From assembly GCF_009601055.1 (NCBI RefSeq), contig NZ_WITI01000001.1, positions 1 through 64,000 on the forward strand: a DNA stretch of 64,000 bases. Reading direction: 5' to 3'. The position numbers were made by a program, and so were the translations under genes. The DNA is from Lactococcus sp. dk101. GTDB taxonomy: Bacteria; Bacillota; Bacilli; Lactobacillales; Streptococcaceae. Positions 29,457 to 39,074 of this stretch are shown here, piece after piece (the stretch's first letter is position 1; each line of letters begins with the position of its first letter). The notes under the pieces are model-generated. The model had not been told where the DNA came from. It saw only the letters and a program-made list of their open reading frames with translations, and did no database searches.

Positions 29457-30341
29457 ATGCACGCTTATTTAATATTAGCTCATAAGCAAGATTCAACGCT
29501 GAAAAATTTAATTTCTGTCATTGATGACGAGCGAAACGAAATTTTTGTTCATTTAGATAAAAAATCAGGACCAATCCAGCAGGAAATATTCCAGACGCAA
29601 AAAAGCAAACTTCATTTTGTTCCACGCATAAGGATTGCTTGGGGCGGTTATAGCCTCATTAAAGCAGAGTTGTCAGTGCTGACAGCTGCTGTCAATACAG
29701 GAAAATATGACTATTATCATCTTTTGTCGGGCGAAGATTTGCCCTTGAAGACGCAAAATGAAATCCATGCTTTTTTCGAAGAAAATGCAGGTCAAGAATT
29801 TGTCTCTTTCAACGAAACATTTACTTTTGATTATCGGGTCAACTATTATTATCCATTTCAAAAAAAATTGCGTCGAGGAGAGCTTGGGCGGCGGTTAAAT
29901 GGACTTTGTCAGGAAGTTCAAAAATTGTTGAAAATCAAGCGAAATTCAAAGATTGATTTCTATAGTGGTTCAAATTGGTTCAGTATTACGGACGATTTCG
30001 CAAGAGCGCTTGTCAGTGCTGACAAATGGATAAAAAAAGTGTTCAACTTTGGTTTTTGTGTTGATGAACTATTTGTGCAGACCTTCATGATGACCACAGA
30101 TTATCATGAACGGCGTTATCATTCGCCTTATCAACGTGAATTGATTGCTCCTTTTTTTACCAAAAATGAGGAAGATTGTGCCCGTTTAATAGACTGGAAT
30201 AGGGGAGACCCTTACACTTTTACATCAGAAAATCTTGATGAATTGCAAAAGACACCCTTGATTTTTGCACGGAAATTTGATGAAAAAGTGGATTCAGAAG
30301 TGATTGAAAAAATTGTTCAGCGAGTAAAAAATGAAAAATAA
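29457..30341 (+). CDS. GT14-type beta-1,6-N-acetylglucosaminyltransferase (Branch family)
   Basis: A 294-residue protein with the core-2/I-branching enzyme pattern: MHAYLILAHKQDSTLKNLISVIDDERNEIFVHLDKKS at the start, WGGYSLIKAELSVLTAAV near 62-79, YDYYHLLSGEDLPLKT near 86-101 and SNWFSIT near 165. It would add branches to a glycan chain. The gene follows the GT2 gene by 11 bases. Two copies of the palindrome TGTCAGNNCTGACA lie inside the coding sequence. The end overlaps the next gene by 11 bases. Confidence 0.85.
   Translation: MHAYLILAHKQDSTLKNLISVIDDERNEIFVHLDKKSGPIQQEIFQTQKSKLHFVPRIRIAWGGYSLIKAELSVLTAAVNTGKYDYYHLLSGEDLPLKTQNEIHAFFEENAGQEFVSFNETFTFDYRVNYYYPFQKKLRRGELGRRLNGLCQEVQKLLKIKRNSKIDFYSGSNWFSITDDFARALVSADKWIKKVFNFGFCVDELFVQTFMMTTDYHERRYHSPYQRELIAPFFTKNEEDCARLIDWNRGDPYTFTSENLDELQKTPLIFARKFDEKVDSEVIEKIVQRVKNEK
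29671..29684. repeat. Palindrome TGTCAGTGCTGACA
   Basis: Perfect match to TGTCAGNNCTGACA, within the GT14 gene, where it encodes Leu-Ser-Val-Leu-Thr. Confidence 0.9.
30011..30024. repeat. Palindrome TGTCAGTGCTGACA
   Basis: Second perfect copy within the GT14 gene, in a different reading phase (Val-Ser-Ala-Asp), so the DNA rather than the peptide is repeated. Confidence 0.9.
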
Positions 30342-31365
30342 TGAAAATCTTTATAGTATTGTGGTTCCGATTTACAATGCAGAAAAATATTTGGAAGACT
30401 GTTTAGAATCAATTGTTCAACAGACTTATGTAAACTGGGAATTGATTTTAGTTAATGATGGATCTGTTGATCAGAGCAAGGCCATTTGTGAGCGATTTAA
30501 GGAACGTTTTCCTGATTCAATAAAATATATCGAGCAAGAAAACAAAGGACTTCTACAGGCTAGAAGAGTGGGCCTGAGTCAAGTGTCTGGTGACTATATC
30601 ATGGCTTGTGATGCAGATGACAAATTAGCTCTTTTTGCACTTGAAAATATAGAGGACTTACTGCAAAAAAGTCAGTCCGATTTTTTATTCTTTAATTTTT
30701 CTGTTGAAGAAAACATGGCAAAAGCTGCACTCGGAGATTATTTTGTCAATGGTCAAATTTTTGAAGCGGACGAAAAGAAAAAACTTTACGAAGTAATTTG
30801 TTGTAAGGTGGATTTCAATCCGATTTGTAATAAGGTCGTAAAAAAAGAACGGATTGATTTTGAGACAGATTATTCTATCTATAATCGAGAAGTTCAAATG
30901 GGCGAAGACCTTTTTCAAGTTTTGCCATTACTGACAAAAGCGAAAAAAGCTGTCTTTTTAGACGAAAATCTATATTATTATCGGATTACTCGGAATTCGA
31001 TGACTAAAAATCGTGTTGACTTTAACGACTATCTTTCAGTCAAACGTGTCCTTGAGCGACTGGATACTTATATTGATTTGTGGGGACTTGAAAATCCCGA
31101 GTTTTATAAAACACAAAAAGCCGTTCTCTATATCAAAGAACGACTTGGAGCCATTTCACGTGGTGATTTTAAAAATGACAAGCAGGAATTAACCGCATTT
31201 CTGACATCACTCTCTGAAGATGATTTATTTCAAAAGGTTATGAAAAATAGGCGATTGGTCAAGCTTTCAGCAACAGATAAATTTATATTTCGGATGATTG
31301 AACAGAAAAAAATAAAATTCCTCTTAAAATGCTATGCGCTAAATCAAAAATTAGTGATGAGATAA
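30331..31365 (+). CDS. Glycosyltransferase family 2
   Basis: A 344-residue transferase with a classical GT-A domain: LYSIVVPIYNAEKYLEDCLESI (7-28), LVNDGSVDQS (42-51), NKGLLQARRVGLSQVSGDYIMACDADD (71-97), where DADD is the metal site. The remaining helical portion is typical of polysaccharide elongating enzymes. It starts within the end of the GT14 gene; the operon continues five bases later. The sugar is unknown. Confidence 0.87.
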   Translation: MKNNENLYSIVVPIYNAEKYLEDCLESIVQQTYVNWELILVNDGSVDQSKAICERFKERFPDSIKYIEQENKGLLQARRVGLSQVSGDYIMACDADDKLALFALENIEDLLQKSQSDFLFFNFSVEENMAKAALGDYFVNGQIFEADEKKKLYEVICCKVDFNPICNKVVKKERIDFETDYSIYNREVQMGEDLFQVLPLLTKAKKAVFLDENLYYYRITRNSMTKNRVDFNDYLSVKRVLERLDTYIDLWGLENPEFYKTQKAVLYIKERLGAISRGDFKNDKQELTAFLTSLSEDDLFQKVMKNRRLVKLSATDKFIFRMIEQKKIKFLLKCYALNQKLVMR

Positions 31366-31369
31366 ACAG

Positions 31370-32290
31370 ATGAAAAATATATTCGTAGGTTATGAAAATG
31401 AAAATGGAATAAGTCCTTATTTTGCAGGAGCGGAAAAACGGAAGCTCAGCTTTACCTTGTTTGCTCAAAAAAATATCCCGCACCGCCAAATCACGCTTGC
31501 CATTAAACTGTATCAGCTTGGAATTCATAAACCATATCTCAAATTGCTTGGGAGCTGGACAAATGAATTAGATCAGCTGTCCCAAATTATTTTTACAGCA
31601 AGTCGTGAGGCAATGCCGGCACTTGATTTTATTCACAAAAAATATCCTAAAATCAAGTGCCATGTCTATTATTTAAACACGCTTGAAACAGAAGTCGCGA
31701 GTCTTGAAGAATGGAAAAAATATAACTGCAAAATTTGGACATTTGACCAAAATGATGCAAAAACACACCAGCTCAATCAAATTGCACAACCAATTTGTAA
31801 GGAAAGTTTTGATGGCTTAGACCATTCGCCATTGCTTTATGATCTTGTTTTTGTCGGAGAAGATAAAAAAAGACTGGGTCAACTTTTGGCGTTAGAAGCA
31901 GAACTCAAGGCACAAGGGCTAAATCCAGTATTTGATATTACCTGCACTTATCTGCCCAATCAATCCGAAGGGTTTGACTATGCGTATGCTCAACCCATGC
32001 CATACGAAAAGGTGCTTGAAAAATACAGCCAGTCAGCAGCCGTTTTGGAAATTCTACAAGCAGGCCAAACCAGTGCCACCATGCGTGCAGTTGAAGCAGG
32101 CTACCTGCATAAAAAATTGATTACGAATAACCAACAAGTCATTCATGAGGCTTATTATCATCCAGATAACATTTTTGTGTTAAGGGATGAAAATCATGCT
32201 GAAATTAAAGGATTTTTGGATAAACCCTATCAAGAATTCTTTGATTTTAACAGCTATGAAATGGAAGAATGGCTTGGACAAATCAACTAA
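31370..32290 (+). CDS. Putative polysaccharide glycosyltransferase (GT-B-like)
   Basis: A 306-residue protein, less conserved than its neighbours. The C-terminal half has the pattern VFVGEDKKRLGQLLALEAEL (near 162-181) and ILQAGQTSATMRAVEAGYLHKKLITNN (near 223-249), which resembles the donor-binding end of capsular and lipopolysaccharide glycosyltransferases in which T-x-R-x-x-E-A precedes a K-K-x-I-T-x-N segment. The N-terminal half is not informative. Position within the operon supports a glycan role. Confidence 0.6.
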   Translation: MKNIFVGYENENGISPYFAGAEKRKLSFTLFAQKNIPHRQITLAIKLYQLGIHKPYLKLLGSWTNELDQLSQIIFTASREAMPALDFIHKKYPKIKCHVYYLNTLETEVASLEEWKKYNCKIWTFDQNDAKTHQLNQIAQPICKESFDGLDHSPLLYDLVFVGEDKKRLGQLLALEAELKAQGLNPVFDITCTYLPNQSEGFDYAYAQPMPYEKVLEKYSQSAAVLEILQAGQTSATMRAVEAGYLHKKLITNNQQVIHEAYYHPDNIFVLRDENHAEIKGFLDKPYQEFFDFNSYEMEEWLGQIN

Positions 32291-32311
32291 AGGGCTAGAA
32301 ATTGAGAAAAT

Positions 32312-33130
32312 ATGAAGATATCAGTAATTATTCCCATGTTCAATCGCGAAGATACGATTGAGCGTGCCATAAAGAGTGTGCTCAATCAAAAACAGGCAGA
32401 CGGGACAACTTTTAATCTAGAGCTGATCGTAGTTGATGATTGTTCGAAAGACGAATCAGTAAAAAAAGTTCAAGCACTTAATGACGAACGTATTTGCCTT
32501 GTTCAACTCGAAAAAAATAGTGGTGCCAATGTCGCAAGAAATAAAGGTGTAGAGCTTGCGACGGGTGCATTTTTGGCCTTTCATGACTCCGATGACGAAT
32601 GGCTACCAGGTAAATTAGCCAAACAGCTTACTTTTTTGGCACAAACACAGGCCGATTTAGTGTCATGCGCATTGAGTTGGCGAGGGCCTAAAGGAAATTT
32701 TGAGCTTCATCACAAAGAAGGAAAAATCAATAGTTCAGATCTTGTATCAGGAAATTTTTTAAGTACTCAGACCTTGCTGATGAAACGTGCCTGTTTTGAA
32801 GAGGTCAAATTTGATGAAGCATTGCCTCGATTGCAAGATTGGGACTTTGTCTTTCGATTTAGTCTGAACTATCAGATTGCCTTTTTAGATGATGTTCTGG
32901 TTTATCAATACCCTGCGGAAAATAGTATTTCAAAAAATAGTCAAGCAAAACAAGAAGCGATTGTTCAGATTGAAAAGAAGTTTCCCCTCTTGTATCCAAT
33001 GGATAAAACTGAAAAAGCGGCCTTTTATTATCATTTGGGAAGCCTCCTTTCATCTCGAAAATACTTTGAAAAGTCCTTCAAGATAAATCCCAGTCTTAAA
33101 ACATTTAAGGCTGTCCTTTTAGGAAAGTAG
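32312..33130 (+). CDS. Glycosyltransferase family 2
   Basis: A 272-residue GT-A enzyme: MKISVIIPMFNREDTIERAIKSVLNQ (1-26), LIVVDDCSKDESV (38-50), NSGANVARNKGVELATGAFLAFHDSDDEW (69-97), with DSDD as metal site, and LPRLQDWDFVFRF near 169-181, a common acceptor-side motif. It is shorter than the other GT2 proteins here. It has a 21-base gap before and 7-base gap after in the same operon. Confidence 0.87.
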   Translation: MKISVIIPMFNREDTIERAIKSVLNQKQADGTTFNLELIVVDDCSKDESVKKVQALNDERICLVQLEKNSGANVARNKGVELATGAFLAFHDSDDEWLPGKLAKQLTFLAQTQADLVSCALSWRGPKGNFELHHKEGKINSSDLVSGNFLSTQTLLMKRACFEEVKFDEALPRLQDWDFVFRFSLNYQIAFLDDVLVYQYPAENSISKNSQAKQEAIVQIEKKFPLLYPMDKTEKAAFYYHLGSLLSSRKYFEKSFKINPSLKTFKAVLLGK

Positions 33131-33137
33131 GCGAAAA

Positions 33138-34357
33138 ATGGAAACAAAATACCTTGATTCAGTTTATTTGGATGATTTCGTTCTATTTTATGAGAAGAAA
33201 ATGAGTAACCAAACCCCCTTGAAGTTTGAACAACTCTCAGATGGAGTTCTTATTCCGCTTATCGAAAAACAAGGAATGGCCTATGCTGGCGTCCTCAATG
33301 CGTCATCTGAAATTGTTTCATCTGCTAATTTTGAACCGCTCAATCATTTAGACGGCTATGGTTTAAGTGCAGAGATTATGGAGGAAATAAATTTAGATAA
33401 TCTCTCATTCATGGAAGGTTCTTTTATTTATTTGGGACGCATTCAGAATCACTGGGGGCATTTTCTGATGGATTCAGTTTCAAGGCTTTGGCCAGTCCTT
33501 GAGAATGAAAACAAAAATATTGGGAAGGAACAATTTATCTATTTTGGTGAAGAAATTAAAAGCCAATCCATCATCAGATTTTTTGAACTACTCGGCATAA
33601 ACAAAACGCAACTTCACTATATCAGTCGACCGACTAGATTTAGTCAATTAACCGTGCCACAAGCCGCTTTTATTCCCGGTAAAATGGTTCATGAGAAATT
33701 TTTGCTGCCCTTCAATCAAATCATAAAGCAGCTAAAGCTTCCTGAAAATCAGCAACCTACCAAAATTTATCTCTCACGAGCAAAATTAAAAGGCATCAAT
33801 GAGTGGGGAGAACCTGCAATCGAAAAGTGCTTTGAAAAAAATGGATTTCAGATTATTTACCCAGAAACTTTAAATCTTGATGAACAAATTAAATGGCTTC
33901 AGTCTGCCGATACCATTGCTTGCTTATCAGGAACGCTGGCGCATACACTGGTTTTCGCAAAGCAGGCGACTAGGCTTATTGTGATTAACAAGTCTTATAA
34001 GCGTGAAAATTATCGTCAATCAGGGATTGATGAGATAAAAAACTTCAAGTTACCTATATTGACAGCCATATTTCGTTAGCGCCAGTTTTTGCAGGCGGAC
34101 CATTTTGGATAAAGAAAAGTCCCAACTTAACCCGTTTTATCAAGGATAACCACTGGCTTGAGACAGAAGAGTTTCAAGACCATCGCTATCGTATTTTTTT
34201 TCAAATGCTTGGAAAAATTATCCTTCTTTATGTTCGGATTTTTAGAGGGACAAGGAAAAATCCCGTCAAGGTCATCAATACCTATAATTTATATCAAGAC
34301 AAGATAAAACTGAGTCAACTTTTCAACTTTTATTTTCCTTTGATATTTAAAAAGTAA
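33138..34357 (+). pseudogene. GT61-type (DUF563) glycosyltransferase, frameshifted
   Basis: The frame from ATG 33138 to TAG 34079 encodes 313 residues with GT61 features: FIYLGRIQNHWGHFLMDSVSRLWP (near 94-117), KIYLSRAKLKG (near 211), SADTIACLSGTLAHTLVFAKQ (near 256-276). At about 34050-34055 the frame shifts: reading from TAT at 34055 gives YIDSHISLAPVFAGGPFW and 80 further residues to TAA 34355-34357, the natural GT61 end. One A missing after TTA at 34050-34052 would restore LTYIDS. The intact protein would be about 406 residues. Sequencing error is possible. Confidence 0.82.
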
Positions 34358-34382
34358 TCGCCTAATTGCGATTACTTTTTTT
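34349..34382. terminator. Bidirectional terminator between the converging polysaccharide operons
   Basis: AAAAAGTAATCGC pairs perfectly with GCGATTACTTTTT around CTAATT, with T-runs on both strands. The pseudogene stop lies within the stem. Confidence 0.9.
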
Positions 34383-35351
34383 GATTGTATGAAATATTTT
34401 GATGAGCCTGAGTTTTTGCTTGAAATCAATCGTTCGCGTTATCAATAAATAGGCATAAGTCTGAACTGAGAAATCGAGTAGGCGCGTGATGTTTTGCTTG
34501 AGCATTTGCAAAAGCTTAGGTGATAGTTGTTCATAAACTTCTGGGTGCTGCATTGCATAATGGTGTAGATAAAGATTTTCTGTGATTCTTTTGTTCTTAT
34601 TCCATCGTTGAATATTGTCAGAAAGCAAATCAGTTTTTTCTTCAATCTGTGCTTGTGCCAAAAGTGCTGAAAATGTTTTGGCGTTGATTTGGTTCATTTG
34701 ACTGTTCTTTCGACTGACATAATGATAAGTGGGTTGGTCAAGAATAATGGCTTGAGCGTCGGGATTTTCATCTTTGACGGTCAATAGATAATCAAGACAA
34801 AACAAACGGTCTTCTCTCTGATGAATTTGTTCATCAAAACGAAGCTGTGCAGTTTTAATCGGCGCTGTCTGGAAAGCCTTATTAAACAGGACACCTAAAA
34901 ATCCCATCCCATGACTGCAATATTCAAAAGTTTTTTTGAGACCAATCTGCTGATTTTTTTCACTCTTTCCAAAGTGTGTTGCTGTATTGATCCCTTCTTT
35001 TTCAAAAAAGAATTCGTTAAAAAGAAAAGAAAATTGATTAGTTTTGAGTGCTTGTGCCAAGTTTAGAAGATGATTTTGATCCACATAGTCATCTGGGTCA
35101 ATGAAAATCACATACTTTCTGGTCATCTGCTCAAGCCCTAAATTGCGGGCAGCAGAGACGCCCTTATTTGCTTGAGTCAAGAGTTTAATTCTAGGGTCAT
35201 GATAGCTCTGGCAAATGGAAAGTGAGTCATCGGTAGAGCCGTCATTGATCAAGAGAAGTTCGAAATCTTCAAACGTTTGATTTAAGATGGATTGAATACA
35301 TTGATTAAGATAATCTTGCATATTATAGATAGGTACGATAATTGAAAACAT
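34362..35351 (-). CDS. Glycosyltransferase family 2
   Basis: A 329-residue enzyme, last gene of the minus-strand operon. GT-A motifs: MFSIIVPIYNMQDYLNQCIQSIL (1-23), LLINDGSTDDSLSICQ (33-48), NKGVSAARNLGLEQM (61-75), YVIFIDPDDYVD (80-91) with DPDD as metal site. The C-terminal 200 residues are helical and divergent. It is separated from the flippase gene by one base; the last codons run into the shared terminator. Confidence 0.87.
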   Translation of the reverse strand: MFSIIVPIYNMQDYLNQCIQSILNQTFEDFELLLINDGSTDDSLSICQSYHDPRIKLLTQANKGVSAARNLGLEQMTRKYVIFIDPDDYVDQNHLLNLAQALKTNQFSFLFNEFFFEKEGINTATHFGKSEKNQQIGLKKTFEYCSHGMGFLGVLFNKAFQTAPIKTAQLRFDEQIHQREDRLFCLDYLLTVKDENPDAQAIILDQPTYHYVSRKNSQMNQINAKTFSALLAQAQIEEKTDLLSDNIQRWNKNKRITENLYLHHYAMQHPEVYEQLSPKLLQMLKQNITRLLDFSVQTYAYLLITRTIDFKQKLRLIKIFHTIKKSNRN

Positions 35352-35352
35352 C

Positions 35353-36870
35353 TCATCTCCTTATGAAATTTAAGAGGAGACCTCTAAAATATTTTAATTC
35401 TTTTGTTTTTCTAAAAATTAAGAAGAAAATTAAATTCGGCACGACGAGGCTGATGATAAGATTGATCAAAAATGACAGCCAGCTATTAAGTCCCGCTGTT
35501 GCAGAAGCACTGATCAACTGAGAAATTTCCAACGTGAAGAGGAATAAAAGAAGATAGCGGGCTTGTTCACGAACATATTTTGAATTTTTTTCTTTAAAAA
35601 CAGGATGATAAATATATTTAGGGAAACTGTAGGCATATAAAATCATTGTCGAAATCAAAGTCCCAAATAATATCCCTTCAAGTCCGAAGAATTGAACAAA
35701 GATAAGGGACAAGACTAGATTAACAATCATTTCAATGACAGGGATATGGCGATTTTCATAGAAAATCCCTGAAGCACTTTGGAAAACTTGGATTGGTTTT
35801 CGCATGCCTTGGACATAAAAATTGAGGACAATGAAGAGAAGAACAAGCTGAGAAAGAAGAAATTTCTGTCCCACCCAAAGTTTCATAAAGGGTTGCATGA
35901 CGATATAAATTCCGATAGAAGCGAAAGAATAAAGCCAAAAATTCATAAACGAAATATTTTTATAAACTTCGAACGATTTTTTCGGATTTTTTTCAGTCAA
36001 TAAATCTCCTACGGAAGCAGTTAAACCAGAAATAATGGCATTTAAAAGACTTCCGATACTGTTGGTGATGAGTAAGTAATTGGAATAAATCCCCATTGTT
36101 TTGAGACCTAAAAATTTGGTAATAATCATGCTATCTGTTCCAAAAACAACAAAATTTCCAATGTTATGATAGAGCATACCATAGATTTGCTTTTGGAATT
36201 TTTTTAAAAGGCTGCGATCAATCGGTTTTGCATCCTTATCTTTCAAATAAGGATAACGTTTGTTGATGAAATGATTGAGACAAAGGTTTTCTAAAATGTT
36301 AAAAATAAGTGTGGTCAGCAAGTAAAAAACAAAACTGTGGAACACCAGTAAGACGATCAAATAGACCAGGTTCATCAGGATATTGGTGATCATGTCTGCC
36401 ATGTTGAGCAGATAATTCTTTTGATCGGCAAATAAAATCGAACGTTTATAACTAAATAAATAGGTGGCAACAGTACTGGATAAATACAGCAGATAGAGCA
36501 GATAGACATTCTCAGATATGCCATGGAAATTGCTGAAGAAATGCAAGAAAGGAAGAATGATCAAACCAATCGCAGTTACAATACCAGCAACGGCGAGATA
36601 GCATTTGCGGTAAAAGTTCATCAAGGACTTGATAGCTTCGGTATCTTTGGCTGTAATGAATGGATACATGTTAAAGATAATGGCAGAGCCAATCCCTAAT
36701 TCCGCAATGGAAAGCATGAATAAGATACTAGAAAATAGTCCGTTTAGTCCTTGATAGTCAATTCCAAGTGACTTGATAAAGACACTTCGGACAATAAATC
36801 CAAGAAGTGTCGTCAGAATGACTTGCACAAATGAAGAAGTCATATTTTTAAGAGAATTGATTAAACGCAT
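35353..36870 (-). CDS. Polysaccharide flippase (Wzx/MATE-like)
   Basis: A 505-residue integral membrane protein with about 12 to 14 hydrophobic segments over its whole length, starting LINSLKNMTSSFVQVILTTLLGFIVRSVFIKSLGIDYQGLNGLF, the usual opening of polysaccharide exporters of the MOP superfamily. It would flip lipid-linked repeat units across the membrane. No polymerase-like gene is seen next to it. The start follows AAGGA, 29 bases after the GT4 stop. Confidence 0.88.
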   Translation of the reverse strand: MRLINSLKNMTSSFVQVILTTLLGFIVRSVFIKSLGIDYQGLNGLFSSILFMLSIAELGIGSAIIFNMYPFITAKDTEAIKSLMNFYRKCYLAVAGIVTAIGLIILPFLHFFSNFHGISENVYLLYLLYLSSTVATYLFSYKRSILFADQKNYLLNMADMITNILMNLVYLIVLLVFHSFVFYLLTTLIFNILENLCLNHFINKRYPYLKDKDAKPIDRSLLKKFQKQIYGMLYHNIGNFVVFGTDSMIITKFLGLKTMGIYSNYLLITNSIGSLLNAIISGLTASVGDLLTEKNPKKSFEVYKNISFMNFWLYSFASIGIYIVMQPFMKLWVGQKFLLSQLVLLFIVLNFYVQGMRKPIQVFQSASGIFYENRHIPVIEMIVNLVLSLIFVQFFGLEGILFGTLISTMILYAYSFPKYIYHPVFKEKNSKYVREQARYLLLFLFTLEISQLISASATAGLNSWLSFLINLIISLVVPNLIFFLIFRKTKELKYFRGLLLNFIRR

Positions 36871-36899
36871 AATATCCTTCCTCGCTGAGTTTAGCTCAT

Positions 36900-38090
36900 T
36901 TAGAGTTGGTAAATTTGATCTAAAGCCTGTCCATATTTGGCAGGTGAATGTATTTCGTCAATATAGCACAAGGCACGAGTGGCTTTTTCAGTGATTTCTT
37001 CTGGATGATTTAGAAGATTTAAGAGCACGGCTTCAAGTTGCACTTGCAAGCTTTCTGACCATTGGAGTTGTTCTGTTTTTGTTTCATTTAGCGCATGTCG
37101 GAGCCTTGTTTGTGGCATGTTGATGAGCCAACCACGACGATTATCATTGATTTCAGAAAGGGCTTGGATGTCGGTTGTGATGACAGGACAGCCACTTGCC
37201 TGCATTTCTAGAACAGAGTAACCAAAAGTATCTTTTGATGTGGGAAGAAGCCCGACTTGACTCGCCTTAAATAGTGCTAATAATTGTGCATTTTCAAGCT
37301 GAGTATCATGTTTTATCCACTCATTTTCTTTAATCAACTGTCTTATTTCATCTTCGTGCCTGTTGTTATATGCTGACGTTTCGTCATTTGATAGGGATAA
37401 ATCACCGACAAGATGGAGTGTGAATGGCAGCTTATCTGGATAGTGTTCAGTCAGTTTGACAAAAGCTTTTACTGTTTCGTAGCCTCCCTTGCGGTAGAAA
37501 TTACGCCCAGCAAAGACAAAATTGATTGAAGCAGATGTGGTTTTTTCACTCAAATCTTGGATTAAAAGTTTTTGAGGAGGATAAAGCACAGTCATTTTAT
37601 TTAAAATGGCTTCCTTTCTTTCAGGAAATTGATTTAGAAGTTCTTCTTGAAGCTGGTAGGCATAATTTGAAATGGCAATGATTTTATGACAAGAGGGTGA
37701 AGCAAGATATTTCAATGCCTTATCAACCTTTTTGAAATTGCTTATGTTGATTTTTTTAGGATCATCTATGACATGATAAATGGGAAGTGTCCCCTCAAAG
37801 CTAATTACTGATGGGGTCTTCCCAAGATTGATGGTATTGAAAAAATGAATGAGGTCAACTTGTTTAAAATGTTGATTGAGATTGAAGTCACAAAAAAGAT
37901 AAAAATATTTTCTCATTTTGTACCATGAAAAAGAAATTTTAAATTTTCTAGCTATAATAAAGAAGCCTTTAAAAAAGTCATTAAGGCTACGAACTTGCTT
38001 ATAGCGATAGTGTTCAGAGCAATTAATGATGTTTCTTTTATTAGGATAAGATTTGTCAAGATAGCCGATAATGTTTACTTTTTTCATCAT
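36900..38090 (-). CDS. Glycosyltransferase family 4
   Basis: A 396-residue GT-B enzyme. The C-terminal donor domain is typical: FVFAGRNFYRKGGYETVKAFVKL (near 195-217) and ALFKASQVGLLPTSKDTFGYSVLEMQASGCPVITTDIQAL (near 275-314), where a Glu-x7-Glu-like region contacts the nucleotide sugar. I take the ATG at 38090, which overlaps the licD stop (ATGA), rather than an upstream in-frame ATG at 38105. Acceptor and sugar unknown. Confidence 0.85.
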   Translation of the reverse strand: MMKKVNIIGYLDKSYPNKRNIINCSEHYRYKQVRSLNDFFKGFFIIARKFKISFSWYKMRKYFYLFCDFNLNQHFKQVDLIHFFNTINLGKTPSVISFEGTLPIYHVIDDPKKINISNFKKVDKALKYLASPSCHKIIAISNYAYQLQEELLNQFPERKEAILNKMTVLYPPQKLLIQDLSEKTTSASINFVFAGRNFYRKGGYETVKAFVKLTEHYPDKLPFTLHLVGDLSLSNDETSAYNNRHEDEIRQLIKENEWIKHDTQLENAQLLALFKASQVGLLPTSKDTFGYSVLEMQASGCPVITTDIQALSEINDNRRGWLINMPQTRLRHALNETKTEQLQWSESLQVQLEAVLLNLLNHPEEITEKATRALCYIDEIHSPAKYGQALDQIYQL

Positions 38091-38908
38091 TCTTTCCAGT
38101 ACCAATGATAATAACTATGGTTTCTTATTTTATTCGATTTTGGGAGTGATTTCCAATTTCCGTAGAGCTCGACCAAAAAAGGCTCGTGATCGACGATTTT
38201 TCTTAAGACAAGTTCTTCAAACTGAATGTCTTCATAATGTGCAAAAATGCTTTTATCAAAGTAGGCCATATGTTTTGGTGGTGAAAAAACGTAGTTGCAA
38301 TAAATACCATCGGAACCGTTGTATTTTTGCATGTGCAAATCAACTTTTTCGGCCAACATGCTGTTTTTTCCCAGATAGCGCAGATGAGAGGGCAGCCAAA
38401 GTACTGATTTGATGATGGCATAGAGAAGTTTTTCAGAACTGGCATAGGCAAGTCCATGTCTTGAAGCTGTTAAATGAGTGACTTCGCGACGAATCTCTTT
38501 TTTGAAACGTTCGCCCTCTCGTTGGTCGTTTGGAAGCTGGTCAACAGGGAAAATATCAATAAATACACCTGTTCCACTATTGAGGTTATCCAATGTACTT
38601 GTGAAAAAGGTTTGATTATTATAAAGTTTTGCCATCGGTAAATAGGTGGGACGTTCTTTATAATGTAAAAGTGAAAATTTTTCGGGCTTTTGTGCCAATA
38701 ATAGTGTGATGAGCTTTTCATAATTGGATCGTGTCAGCATGATGTCAATATCATCATCCCAAGGGATATATCCTTGATATTTTACAGCACCCAGCAAAGT
38801 TCCAGCACTGATTGAGTATTCAATCTTGTTTTTACGACAAACTTGATCAATATAATGAATCATTTCTAGTTGGATTGATTTAAGTTCTTCGTTTTTAATT
38901 TGTTTCAT
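38087..38908 (-). CDS. licD: LicD-family phosphotransferase
   Basis: A 273-residue cytosolic enzyme of the nucleotidyltransferase fold that transfers phosphocholine or another phosphoalcohol to glycans. The signature is complete: EYSISAGTLLGAVKYQGYIPWDDDIDIMLTR near residues 31-61, with the catalytic WDDDID. TGVFIDIFPVD near 118-128 is also typical. ATG 38908 follows TAAGGACTAAG; an in-frame ATG at 38929 has no ribosome binding site. It is the first gene of the minus-strand polysaccharide operon, suggesting the glycan is decorated with a phosphoester. Confidence 0.87.
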   Translation of the reverse strand: MKQIKNEELKSIQLEMIHYIDQVCRKNKIEYSISAGTLLGAVKYQGYIPWDDDIDIMLTRSNYEKLITLLLAQKPEKFSLLHYKERPTYLPMAKLYNNQTFFTSTLDNLNSGTGVFIDIFPVDQLPNDQREGERFKKEIRREVTHLTASRHGLAYASSEKLLYAIIKSVLWLPSHLRYLGKNSMLAEKVDLHMQKYNGSDGIYCNYVFSPPKHMAYFDKSIFAHYEDIQFEELVLRKIVDHEPFLVELYGNWKSLPKSNKIRNHSYYHWYWKE

Positions 38909-38965
38909 TTTCTTAGTCCTTAGACGCAAAATAAAAAATACGCATTTTTTACAAAAAGTAATAGC

Positions 38966-39033
38966 TATTCATCTGAAAAGCTATTTTTTCTTGTTTTTAC
39001 TTTTACTATATCAAAATTTAAAGATTTATTCAA
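38966..39033 (-). promoter_or_regulatory. Promoter and 5' UTR hairpin of the licD operon
   Basis: On the minus strand TTGAAT (39033-39028), 17 bases, TATAGT (39010-39005). The transcript would begin near 38998 and contains AATAGCT-loop-AGCTATT (about 38967-38992) followed by ACTTTTTG, a possible attenuator. On the plus strand the same hairpin is followed by TTTTTT and is a good terminator for rightward RNA. Confidence 0.6.
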
Positions 39034-39074
39034 TAGAATACACTAAGGTAAACCGAACATTTTTTAATATTTTT

